Shown here in pieces: positions 15,975 through 23,294 of a stretch of DNA of 64,000 nucleotides. A program made the position numbers and the translations under genes. The stretch is from Micromonospora sp. WMMD980 (GTDB lineage Bacteria; Actinomycetota; Actinomycetes; Mycobacteriales; Micromonosporaceae), in the NCBI RefSeq assembly GCF_029626035.1, contig NZ_JARUBE010000003.1, positions 2,356,001-2,420,000 of the forward strand, written 5' to 3'. Each line of letters opens with the position of its first letter. The first letter of the stretch is position 1. A model generated the notes under the pieces. The model searched no databases and was not told the origin of the DNA. It worked only from the letters and a program-made list of their open reading frames with translations.

Positions 15975-16427
15975 TCACCACGCGACGCCGGCCTCGGCCA
16001 CCTGGGCGACCCGCAGTCCGCCGGAGTCGAGCCGGTAGCGGGTCATCCGGCGCAGCGCGGGCCGGTAGACGTGCACGCTTACCGCGGGCTGGTCGCCGTG
16101 GTTGGTGACCTGGTGCACGTGCCGGGCGCCGAAGCGCCGGCCGGCGCCCGCGGCGAGGCGGTGCGGGCGCAGAAGGCCCCCGCTGACCGTCTCCTCGGTG
16201 AGCACGCCGGCGACGACCAGGAAGGCGCCGGACGAGCCGCCGTGGTCGTGCAGGTCGGTGCCCTGCCCGGGCAGCCAGCTCAGCGCCCACACCTCGCGCG
16301 CGCCGTCGGCGTCCAGCCGCGCGTACCAGCGTTCGGACCGGTCGAAGCTCAGCGGCACCGGCCAGCCGGTCGGGTCGGCGAAGCGGGCGGCGACGGTGAG
16401 CAGATCGGTCGGCTCGGTCCTGGTCAT
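15975..16427 (-). CDS. Cysteine dioxygenase family protein
   Basis: A 150-residue cupin of the type I cysteine dioxygenase family, which oxidises cysteine to cysteine sulfinate. Iron ligands are visible as H-D-H in GTDLHDHGGSSG and the distal His of HVHQVTN. Start MTRTEP (ATG 16427) is chosen over the frame to 16472 because cupin similarity starts soon after and the upstream part overlaps the palindromic operator region. Cotranscription with the rhodanese gene is likely. Confidence 0.88.
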   Translation of the reverse strand: MTRTEPTDLLTVAARFADPTGWPVPLSFDRSERWYARLDADGAREVWALSWLPGQGTDLHDHGGSSGAFLVVAGVLTEETVSGGLLRPHRLAAGAGRRFGARHVHQVTNHGDQPAVSVHVYRPALRRMTRYRLDSGGLRVAQVAEAGVAW

Positions 16428-16479
16428 CGGCGGGACGTCCTCACGGTGCGGGAGCGGCGCGTGCCCCCACACGCTAGAC

Positions 16480-16510
16480 GGTAAAACCTATAGGCTTAGT
16501 AGGTTATACC
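16480..16510. promoter_or_regulatory. 31-nt palindromic operator candidate upstream of cysteine dioxygenase
   Basis: GGTA-A-AACCTA, a 9-nt centre, TAGGTT-A-TACC: 10 of 11 arm positions pair (the mismatch is 16484/16506). It is strikingly AT-rich for this genome and lies 53 nt before ATG 16427. The CC...GG pattern with AT flanks recalls Rrf2-type (CymR/IscR-like) operators, which regulate cysteine and sulfur genes. That assignment is inference, and no such regulator is encoded in the window. Confidence 0.65.
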
Positions 16511-16526
16511 AGATGCTGGGACGCGG

Positions 16527-16904
16527 TCAGCGGAACAACGGCGGGTCGACCCGGTACCCGGGCACCGACGGCCAGCGGACGGTGAGCACGGTGGACTCGC
16601 GCTCCGCGTACCAGGAGTGGTCCACGCCCCGGCCCCACACCACGTAGTCACCAGGCGCGCGCAACACCACCGTGCGGTCCGGCAGCTCGACCCGGAACGC
16701 GCCGCTGACCAGCACCAGCAACGCGGTGCGCCGCTCGCCGGTGGCCCACCGCGAACGCGTCTCCCCCGCCGGGTGCACACCCCACTTCACCTCGACCTCG
16801 GTGCTGTGCCGCACGTCGCCCTCCGGCTTGAAGTGACCCAACAGCCAACCGGCGTCGGTCGCCCCGTCCACCGCCGCGTTCCCCGCATACACCCGACCGT
16901 CCAT
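16527..16904 (-). CDS. Cupin-fold protein
   Basis: A 125-residue protein with a single conserved beta-barrel: VEVKWGVHPAGETRSRW, TALLVLVSGAFRVELPD, APGDYVVWGRGVDHSWYA. This is a small actinobacterial cupin of unknown substrate; the metal ligands are not obvious (H and D in VDHSW). ATG 16904. The next leftward gene (cysteine dioxygenase) is separated by the operator-bearing gap. Confidence 0.75.
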   Translation of the reverse strand: MDGRVYAGNAAVDGATDAGWLLGHFKPEGDVRHSTEVEVKWGVHPAGETRSRWATGERRTALLVLVSGAFRVELPDRTVVLRAPGDYVVWGRGVDHSWYAERESTVLTVRWPSVPGYRVDPPLFR

Positions 16905-16973
16905 GACCGCCCTCCCGTATCCGGCTGCGCAAGCTACCAGGCGCGGCCGGCCGCGACGCCCTAACCTGGGCGG

Positions 16974-17366
16974 ATGCCCGACGAACTGGACGCCGCGACG
17001 ATCGACTTCGCCCACCGGATGTTCGACCTGGCCCGGGCCGGCGCGACCGAGGAACTGGCGGCCAACGTGGACGCCGGACTGCCGGTCAACCTCACCAACG
17101 GCAAGGGCGACACGCTGCTGATCCTGGCCGCCTACCACGCCCACCCGGAGACCGTCTCCGCGTTGCTGGCCCGCGGCGCCGACCCGGCCCGGGTCAACGA
17201 CCGGGGGCAGACCGCGCTGGCGGCGGCCGTGTTCCGGCAGAACACGGCGGCGGTACGGGCACTGCTCGACGCCGGCGCCGACCCCGACCACGGCAGCCCC
17301 TCGGCGGTCGAGACCGCCCGGTTCTTCACGCTGCCCGAGATGCTGGCGCTGCTCGGCCGCGGTTGA
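16974..17366 (+). CDS. Ankyrin-repeat protein
   Basis: A 130-residue protein with about three ankyrin repeats: GDTLLILAAYHAHPETVSAL, GADPARVNDRGQTALAAAVF and GADPDHGSPSAVETAR. Probably a small protein-binding scaffold. The start is probably leaderless: TAACCT, a good actinobacterial -10, ends 6-7 nt before ATG 16974, and no ribosome site is seen. Confidence 0.88.
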   Translation: MPDELDAATIDFAHRMFDLARAGATEELAANVDAGLPVNLTNGKGDTLLILAAYHAHPETVSALLARGADPARVNDRGQTALAAAVFRQNTAAVRALLDAGADPDHGSPSAVETARFFTLPEMLALLGRG

Positions 17367-17415
17367 CGCCCGCGGGCGGGTATACAGGGTCGGTGGAGGA
17401 TCCCTACCCGAGCAG

Positions 17416-18363
17416 ATGCGCGCCGCCACGGCGTTGCTGGCGACGCTCGACGACCCGGCCCGGCGGCGCGCCCGGCACGACTTCGACGACGAGCCGGCCC
17501 GGCGGTGGCTGGAGTACCGTCCCCGGCCCCGCCCCGGAATCGCGGTAGCCGACCTCGACGTCACCGCCCGCAAGGCCGCGCACCGGCTGCTCGCCACCGC
17601 GTTGAGCCCGGCCGCCTACGCGCAGGCGATGGCCGTGGTGGCGCTGGAGGAGGTGCTCGACCGGGCGGAGGGCTGGCGGCGCGGCCGGCACAGCGGTGAC
17701 TACTGGGTGGCGGTCTTCGGCGACCCGGCGCGCGACGACCGCTGGGCGTGGCGCTTCGAAGGACACCACCTGTCGGTGAGCATGACCGTCGCCGACGACC
17801 AGGTCTCCCCCGCCCCGGTCTTTCTCGGCGCGAACCCGGCCACGGTGCGGCACGCCGGTCGACCGGTCTCCCGGCCGCTGGGCCCGGAGGAGGACCTGGC
17901 CCGCGAGCTGCTGGACGCGCTCGGCCCGGGCGGGCGCGCCGCCGCGCTGATCGCCGAGCAGGCGCCGGCCGACATCATCAGCGCCACCCGGGTCACCGCG
18001 CCCGGCCGGCTGGAACCGCTCGGCGTGGCGCGGAGCCGGCTCGGGGCGAGCGGCCGCGCGCTGCTCGACCGCCTGGTCGCGCTCTACCTCGACCGCCTCC
18101 CCGCCGAGCTGGCCGCCCAGGAGGCCGCCCGGCTCGACGGCGGCGAGCTGCACTTCGCCTGGGCCGGCCCGGTCGAGCCGGGGCGGCGGCACTACTACCG
18201 GGTGCAGGGCGACGACCTGCTGATCGAGTACGACAACACCACCGACGACGGTAACCACGCGCACACCGTGCTGCGCCGCCCGGCCGGCGACTTCGGCGCC
18301 GACGTGCTGGCCGCGCACCACGCCGCCGCGCACCGCCAGGTCACCGGCGACGCGCCTCGATGA
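17416..18363 (+). CDS. DUF3500 family protein
   Basis: A 315-residue protein. WAWRFEGHHLSVSMTV, PVFLGANPATV and a C-terminal HYYRVQGDDLLIEYDNT...NHAHTVLRR match the DUF3500 family, which is of unknown function. There is no signal peptide. ATG 17416 is the first in frame. The 3' end overlaps the converging methyltransferase gene by 23 nt. Confidence 0.85.
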   Translation: MRAATALLATLDDPARRRARHDFDDEPARRWLEYRPRPRPGIAVADLDVTARKAAHRLLATALSPAAYAQAMAVVALEEVLDRAEGWRRGRHSGDYWVAVFGDPARDDRWAWRFEGHHLSVSMTVADDQVSPAPVFLGANPATVRHAGRPVSRPLGPEEDLARELLDALGPGGRAAALIAEQAPADIISATRVTAPGRLEPLGVARSRLGASGRALLDRLVALYLDRLPAELAAQEAARLDGGELHFAWAGPVEPGRRHYYRVQGDDLLIEYDNTTDDGNHAHTVLRRPAGDFGADVLAAHHAAAHRQVTGDAPR

Positions 18364-19099
18364 GGAACCGCCGGGCGTGGGCCACGAACCGGCCCTCGGC
18401 CCGGATCCGCTCGTCCAGCCGGCGCAGCGCGGCGCGGTGCCCGTCGACCGTGAAGCCGGGCACGGTCCAGACCACCTTGCGCAGGAACCACACCACCGCA
18501 CCGATGTCGTGGAAGACCGTCCGCAGGGTGGCGCTGCGCAGGTCGACCACGGTCAGCCCGGCGGCCTCGGCGGCGGCCACCGCGTGCTCCGGGTGGCGGT
18601 GCTCCGGCGGCGGCAGCGGCCCGAGGACCGCCTCGCTGAGCTCCCGCACCGTGCCGGGGCCGATCTGCTGGGAGAGGTAGCTGCCGCCGGGCCGCAGCAC
18701 CCGGGCCACCTCGTCCCACCAGGTGTGCACCGGGTGCCGGCTGACCACCAGGTCGAACGCGGCATCACGGAACGGCAGCGGCGGGCGCTCGCCGACCCGG
18801 ACCACGTGACCGCCGACCCGGCGCAGGGTGCGCCGGGCCACCGGCACGTTCGGGGGCCACGCCTCGGTGGCGACCAGCAGCGGCGGCGGCGCGGGCGCCT
18901 CGGCCAGCACCTCGCCGCCGCCGGTGTCGATGTCCAGGGCGGCGTCGACGGCCGCGAGCCGGGCGCCGACGAGACGCGCGTAGCCCCACGGCGGGCGTTC
19001 CTCGGTGGCCCGACCGGCCAGCCAGGAGAAGCCCCACCCGTCGACCGGCGCGGCCTCCGCCTCGGCGACCAACTCGTCGAACCCGCGATCGATGACCAT
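18341..19099 (-). CDS. Class I SAM-dependent methyltransferase
   Basis: A 252-residue protein with a Methyltransf_11-type core: ALDIDTGGGEVLAEAP is the SAM-binding motif I, and PFRDAAFDLVVSRHPVHTWWDEVARVLRPGGSYL is the motif IV/post-I region. Substrate unknown. ATG 19099 (MVIDRGFDELVAEAE) is used rather than the in-frame ATG at 19135. A perfect 17-bp palindrome lies about 230 nt upstream. Confidence 0.82.
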   Translation of the reverse strand: MVIDRGFDELVAEAEAAPVDGWGFSWLAGRATEERPPWGYARLVGARLAAVDAALDIDTGGGEVLAEAPAPPPLLVATEAWPPNVPVARRTLRRVGGHVVRVGERPPLPFRDAAFDLVVSRHPVHTWWDEVARVLRPGGSYLSQQIGPGTVRELSEAVLGPLPPPEHRHPEHAVAAAEAAGLTVVDLRSATLRTVFHDIGAVVWFLRKVVWTVPGFTVDGHRAALRRLDERIRAEGRFVAHARRFLIEARRR

Positions 19100-19446
19100 G
19101 CGCCGAGCCTGCCGCCGGACGGCGCCGGCCGGCAACGCGATTTCCGTGTCCGGCTCGGCTGCGCGTTGCCCGCGGACGCCGGTGTGTGCGCCGGCCGGCG
19201 CGAGTCTGCGGGCCCGTTGGCCCGGGTATGCGGGCCGGGCAGGCGGGCGTGCCCGGGCGGACCCGACCTCGGCGCCGTCTGGTCACCCAACGTAATGGCC
19301 CGGGGACAAGCGTCACCTCGACAGTGACATACCTCCTGGTCAAAAATATGACCAGGAGGTATGTCGCGTCGACCTCACATGTCCTGACCGCCGCGACGCG
19401 CCCGGCGCCCCCACCGGGACGCGGCGACCAGGTTGCTCAGCGGTGG
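19100..19446. other. 347-bp gene-free stretch
   Basis: Lies upstream of the methyltransferase and downstream of the DUF2231 gene. It holds the palindrome at 19326-19365. Short frames in it (for example those starting ATGACCAGG on both strands) arise from the palindrome itself. No other gene is supported. Confidence 0.6.
19326..19365. promoter_or_regulatory. 40-nt perfect inverted repeat (17-bp arms)
   Basis: Arms 19326-19342 and 19349-19365 are exact reverse complements (inner core ACCTCCTGGTCA) around AAAATA. The element is AT-richer than its surroundings. It could be an operator for the methyltransferase gene or a transcription terminator for the DUF2231 gene, whose stop is about 80 nt away. 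There is no T tract on either side. Confidence 0.6.
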
Positions 19447-19944
19447 TCAGAAGGGGCGCGGACGGGCGATCTCGACGGTGGCGCCGGGGATCGCCTCCAG
19501 CCCGGCCGGCTCCGCGGCACGACCCGAATCGGACTGCTGCATCAGCCGCGCGCCCAGGCCCACGCCGACCGCGCCCACCACCAGCGCGACCAGCTCGACG
19601 GCGAGCTGGCCCCCGGTCGCGCCGCGCTGCGGCGCGTGCGCCCGGATCAGGCAGGTGAGCAGGAACATCGCCGCCATCACCGCGTTGACCAGGTTGAACG
19701 TGACAGCGGTCCGGTTGGCCCGGCCGATCCGCACGTCCCACAGGTCGACCAGCCCGGCGACCGTCGCGAGCCCGGCCGCGACCAGCGCGGCGACCGCCGT
19801 CCAGTAGCCCACCTCGCCCAGGAAACCCGGGCCGCCGACGACGTCGGCCAGGTCGAACACGGCGGCGCTGACGAAGAGCCCGAACGGGAACGTCACCAGC
19901 ATCGGTTGGATGGGGTGCCCCTGCACCCGAAGTCGGCTGTCCAT
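19447..19944 (-). CDS. DUF2231 family membrane protein
   Basis: A 165-residue protein starting MDSRLRVQGHPIQPMLVTFP, the characteristic HP-x-H/Q-PML opening of DUF2231. Four hydrophobic spans follow (about 15-38, 50-72, 85-105 and 115-135), then an acidic/proline tail. Function unknown. GGGGAG lies 6 nt before ATG 19944. A GTTT-N16-GGGTAG promoter candidate is upstream. Confidence 0.87.
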   Translation of the reverse strand: MDSRLRVQGHPIQPMLVTFPFGLFVSAAVFDLADVVGGPGFLGEVGYWTAVAALVAAGLATVAGLVDLWDVRIGRANRTAVTFNLVNAVMAAMFLLTCLIRAHAPQRGATGGQLAVELVALVVGAVGVGLGARLMQQSDSGRAAEPAGLEAIPGATVEIARPRPF

Positions 19945-19985
19945 CGCGTTCTCCCCACGTCGGCGCAGATCACCAGTCCAGGGTG

Positions 19986-20011
19986 CTACCCGACGCCCCG
20001 CGACGCGAAAC
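19986..20011 (-). promoter_or_regulatory. SigB/SigF-type promoter candidate for the DUF2231 gene
   Basis: On the minus strand GTTT (20011-20008), 16 nt, GGGTAG (19991-19986). It lies wholly within the 76-nt gap between the ANTAR stop and the DUF2231 start. Confidence 0.5.
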
Positions 20012-20020
20012 GACTGTCGG

Positions 20021-20761
20021 TCAGTTGTCCCGAGGTCGGGAGACGGTGAGCACGAGCCGCTCGGCCACCTCGCGCAGCGGGATGTCCAACGAGGAGGCGG
20101 CACTGCGGAGCACGTCGAGGGCCTCCGGCGCGGGACAGCCCCGCTGAGTCATGATCACCCCGACCGCCTGGCCGACCACGCCCTCGGCCAGCAGCGTGCC
20201 GTCGAGCTGGTCGGCGCGGGCGGCGGCCCGCTCCCGGTCCCGGACCGCGGCGAGCAGCAGGCCGGCGTGCTCGGCCAGCAGCATCGCGGTGAGCTGGTGG
20301 CTCGGCGTGAGCGCCTCCGGGGACGGCGCGTACAGGTTGATCGCGCCGATCACCTGCTCGTCCACGTCCACCGGGGCGGAGATCACCCCGTGCACGCCCA
20401 ACGCGCGGGCACGCGCGCTCCAGGTCGGCCAGCGGGTCTCGTCCGCCAGCCCACCCGCAGTGATCATCTCGCGGCGACGGATGGCGGTCAGGGCCGGCGT
20501 GTCCGGGCCGTGCCGCAGGTCGTCCAGCTCGGCCCGGTGCGGGTCGGACGCGGCCACCCCGGCCGGCTCACCGGCGCGCAGCGCGGTGAAACCGCAGCAC
20601 TCGACGCCGGGCACCGCGTCGCGGGCGATCCGGACCAGCCGGTCCAACGCCTCGTGGAAGTCGGCCACGGCGATCAGACCGGCGGTCAGCTCCCGCAGCA
20701 GCGCGGCGGTCTCCAGCACGCCCAGGTCGTCGGTCATCGGCTGGCAGGCGTCGAGGTTCAC
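20021..20761 (-). CDS. GAF-ANTAR transcription antiterminator-like regulator
   Basis: A 246-residue protein: GAF domain about 20-170 (GVHGVISAPVDVDEQVIGAIN) and a C-terminal ANTAR three-helix domain about 185-240 (LAEGVVGQAVGVIMTQRGC, EALDVLRSAASS). ANTAR proteins bind paired RNA hairpins to prevent termination; GAF senses a ligand or redox state. I place the start at GTG 20761 because it overlaps (GTGA) the stop of a 24-codon upstream frame with a good ribosome site. ATG 20737 is the alternative. Confidence 0.85.
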   Translation of the reverse strand: MNLDACQPMTDDLGVLETAALLRELTAGLIAVADFHEALDRLVRIARDAVPGVECCGFTALRAGEPAGVAASDPHRAELDDLRHGPDTPALTAIRRREMITAGGLADETRWPTWSARARALGVHGVISAPVDVDEQVIGAINLYAPSPEALTPSHQLTAMLLAEHAGLLLAAVRDRERAAARADQLDGTLLAEGVVGQAVGVIMTQRGCPAPEALDVLRSAASSLDIPLREVAERLVLTVSRPRDN

Positions 20762-20832
20762 CGCGACGAGGCCCCCACCGCCCCCGCGTCCGTCCACGCG
20801 GTCTCCCCGTCCGGCGCCGTCGCCTGTCCCAT
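20758..20832 (-). CDS. Possible 24-aa leader peptide of the GAF-ANTAR gene
   Basis: ATG 20832 preceded by AGAGAGGA at about 6 nt; the product begins MGQATAPDGETAW. Its TGA overlaps the GTG proposed as the ANTAR start. It lies 26 nt downstream of the predicted transcription start. It could serve translational coupling or attenuation, or be fortuitous. Confidence 0.35.
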   Translation of the reverse strand: MGQATAPDGETAWTDAGAVGASSR

Positions 20833-20864
20833 GTCCGTCCTCTCTCTGGCCGAGCCCCGGCCTA

Positions 20865-20890
20865 CTACCCTGCCGGGTCGGCGTCGAAAC
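20865..20890 (-). promoter_or_regulatory. SigB/SigF-type promoter candidate for the GAF-ANTAR gene
   Basis: On the minus strand GTTT (20890-20887), 16 nt, GGGTAG (20870-20865), the same geometry as the elements at 13095 and 19986. Confidence 0.5.
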
Positions 20891-20946
20891 CGCGCAAAAG
20901 GGCCCCATCCGACCGTGCCCGGCCGGATGGGGCCCCGCGAAACGGG

Positions 20947-23241
20947 TCAGCGGGACCCGGAGATGAGCCGCCGGCCCACCGACGCGATCAGCCGGTCCAG
21001 CTCGGAGCCGAACGGGTTGTCGTGCACCAGGTAGGTCCAGGTGGCGCTCGGCCGCACCAGCTTCGACGCGTCCGGCTCCCAGCCCTCGTCGAACTCGGTC
21101 TCCTCGAACGTGGCGACGGTCCGCGTCTCGATCTCGGGCATCAGCGCGTTGAACGCCGGCACCGCGCTGCGGTGGAACTCGTCGAGCGGGTCGAGGCGGC
21201 CGAGCGCGCGCAGGTGCACGCCCTCGCGCACCTCGGACAGCTCGGCCAGGTGCTCCGCCCAGAGCCGGTCCAGGTGGTAGAGGGCAATCTTGCGGGCCAC
21301 GTCGGCGAGCAGGTCCTCGTCCATCTCGCTGGCCTTCTCCGGCACGCGCTCCAGCAGCATGAGCGCCGCGATGTCGGTGGTCAGCAGCCGCTCCCGCCGC
21401 TCCGCGAGGGCCTTGCGCTGCTGCTCGATCACGTGGCTGTAGCGCCAGGTGTTGCGGTGGATCTCGTGGTTGACGCCCTCCGCGACCCGCTGGGCGTGCT
21501 CCACCGCGTAGTCGACCTGCGCGTCGGTGACCAGGCCGTCGGCGTTCATCCGGGGCGAGGCCGGCACCGTGTCGCCGGCGTGCCGGGCGACCAGGTCGTC
21601 CTCCAGGCTGACGAAGAAGACCGACCCGCCCGGGTCGCCCTGGCGACCGGCCCGGCCCCGCAACTGGTCGTCGACCCGGCGGCTGTCGTGCCGGCCGCTG
21701 CCGATCACGTAGAGGCCACCCAGCTCGGCCACCCGCTCCCGATCGGACTGGTCGCTGCCGCCGAGCCGGATGTCCACGCCCCGGCCGGCCATCTGGGTGG
21801 AGACCGTCACCGCGCCGTACGCGCCGGCCTCGGCGATGATCCCCGCCTCCTCGTCGTCGTTCTTGGCGTTGAGCACCACGCACGGCACGCCGGCGGCCCG
21901 CAACGCGGTGGCCAGCCCCTCGGACTCCTTCACGTCGAGCGTGCCCACCAGCACCGGACGCCCCGCCTCGTGGCACCGGGTGATCTCGTCGACCAGCGCC
22001 TCCTCCTTCTCGGCGCGGGTGGCGTAGATCCGGTCCGACTCGTCCTCGCGGACGCACGGGGTGTTCGGCGGGATCACCGCCACCTCGAGGCCGAAGAACT
22101 CGCGCAACTGGTCGCCGACGAGCACCGCGGTCGCGGTCATCCCGCAGACCGTCGGGTAGAGCGCGATGAACGCCTGCACGGTGACCGTGCCCAGCACCTC
22201 GCCCTCGGCGGTGGCGTCCAGCCCCTCCTTCGCCTCGACTGCCGCCTGCAGCCCGTCCGGCCAGCGGCGGCGCTGGGCGACCCGGCCACGCATCTCGTCG
22301 ATCAGCTCGACCGAGTCGTCCCGGACGATGTAGTCGACGTCGCGGTGCAGCAGGGCGTGCGCGTGCAGCGCCACGTTCACCGCGGAGAGCTGCCCGACGT
22401 GCTCGGCGTCGTAGAGGTCGATGCCGCCCAGCTTGGCCTCGACGGTGGCCAGGCCCAGCGAGGTGAAGGCGACGCTGCGGCCGTCCTCGGCGACGGTGTA
22501 GTGCTTGCCCTTGCGCAGGCCGCGCACCAGGGCGGCGGCGGCGTGCACCGGATCCTGCTCGCCCGGCACCGCGCCGGCGAGCACCATCGGCACCCGGGCC
22601 TCGTCGATGAGGATCGAGTCGGCCTCGTCCACGATCGCGGTCTTCAGCGGCGGCTGCACCCGGTCGGCCAGGTCGGTGGCGAGTTGGTCGCGCAGGTAGT
22701 CGAAGCCGGCCTCGCTGACCGCGACGTAGGTGACGTCGCAGCCGTACGCGGCGCGCCGCTCCTGCGGCGTGGATGCCTCGTTGACCCACCCGACGGTGAG
22801 CCCGAGCAGGGTGTAGACCGGCTCCATCCACTCCGCGTCGCGGCGGGCCAGGTAGTCGTTGACGGTGAGCACGTGCACCGGCCCGTTGCCCAGCCGCACG
22901 TGCCCGTACGCGGCGACGGTCGCGGTGAGCGTCTTGCCCTCACCGGTGGCCATCTCGGCGACCTTGCCGGACAGCAGCGCCATGGCGCCGAGCAGCTGCA
23001 CGTCGTAGGGGCGCTGGTCGAGCCCGCGACGCGCCGCCTCCCGCCCGACGGCGCAGATCTCCTCGTACTTCTCCGCCCGACCGGCGGCCTCGGTCAGCTC
23101 GGCGTCGGAGAGCTGCTCCAGCTCGGCCTCCCGGGCCTCGATCGCCGGCAGCAGCTTCTCCAGCGGAGCCAGGTCGACGGTCGTCCCCGGGCGCTGGAGG
23201 AAACGGCGGAACCTGGTCTTCATCCGTTGCGACACACCCAT
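20947..23241 (-). CDS. secA2: Accessory Sec translocase ATPase SecA2
   Basis: A 764-residue DEAD-type motor: ATGEGKT (Walker A region near 100), VDEADSILIDEARVP (Walker B), a preprotein cross-linking insertion, and the C-terminal motor TQMAGRGVDIRLGG with QLRGRAGRQGDPG. It is shorter than housekeeping SecA (about 900+) and ends without the zinc-binding SecB-type tail, as in SecA2 of mycobacteria and relatives. SecA2 exports a subset of proteins, often without signal peptides. ATG 23241 (MGVSQRMK) and ATG 23223 (MKTRF) are both possible; neither has a ribosome site. An ABC exporter lies upstream in the same direction, 54 nt away. Confidence 0.9.
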   Translation of the reverse strand: MGVSQRMKTRFRRFLQRPGTTVDLAPLEKLLPAIEAREAELEQLSDAELTEAAGRAEKYEEICAVGREAARRGLDQRPYDVQLLGAMALLSGKVAEMATGEGKTLTATVAAYGHVRLGNGPVHVLTVNDYLARRDAEWMEPVYTLLGLTVGWVNEASTPQERRAAYGCDVTYVAVSEAGFDYLRDQLATDLADRVQPPLKTAIVDEADSILIDEARVPMVLAGAVPGEQDPVHAAAALVRGLRKGKHYTVAEDGRSVAFTSLGLATVEAKLGGIDLYDAEHVGQLSAVNVALHAHALLHRDVDYIVRDDSVELIDEMRGRVAQRRRWPDGLQAAVEAKEGLDATAEGEVLGTVTVQAFIALYPTVCGMTATAVLVGDQLREFFGLEVAVIPPNTPCVREDESDRIYATRAEKEEALVDEITRCHEAGRPVLVGTLDVKESEGLATALRAAGVPCVVLNAKNDDEEAGIIAEAGAYGAVTVSTQMAGRGVDIRLGGSDQSDRERVAELGGLYVIGSGRHDSRRVDDQLRGRAGRQGDPGGSVFFVSLEDDLVARHAGDTVPASPRMNADGLVTDAQVDYAVEHAQRVAEGVNHEIHRNTWRYSHVIEQQRKALAERRERLLTTDIAALMLLERVPEKASEMDEDLLADVARKIALYHLDRLWAEHLAELSEVREGVHLRALGRLDPLDEFHRSAVPAFNALMPEIETRTVATFEETEFDEGWEPDASKLVRPSATWTYLVHDNPFGSELDRLIASVGRRLISGSR

Positions 23242-23294
23242 GAGCCGCAACGGTACGCGAACCGGAGCCGATTGTGACCCCCGACCCGGACGGA

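Noticed and set aside
19343..19385. Start-like ATGACCAGGAGGTATG on both strands of the palindrome as gene starts
   Set aside because: Both are products of the symmetry; the frames behind them lack coding character.
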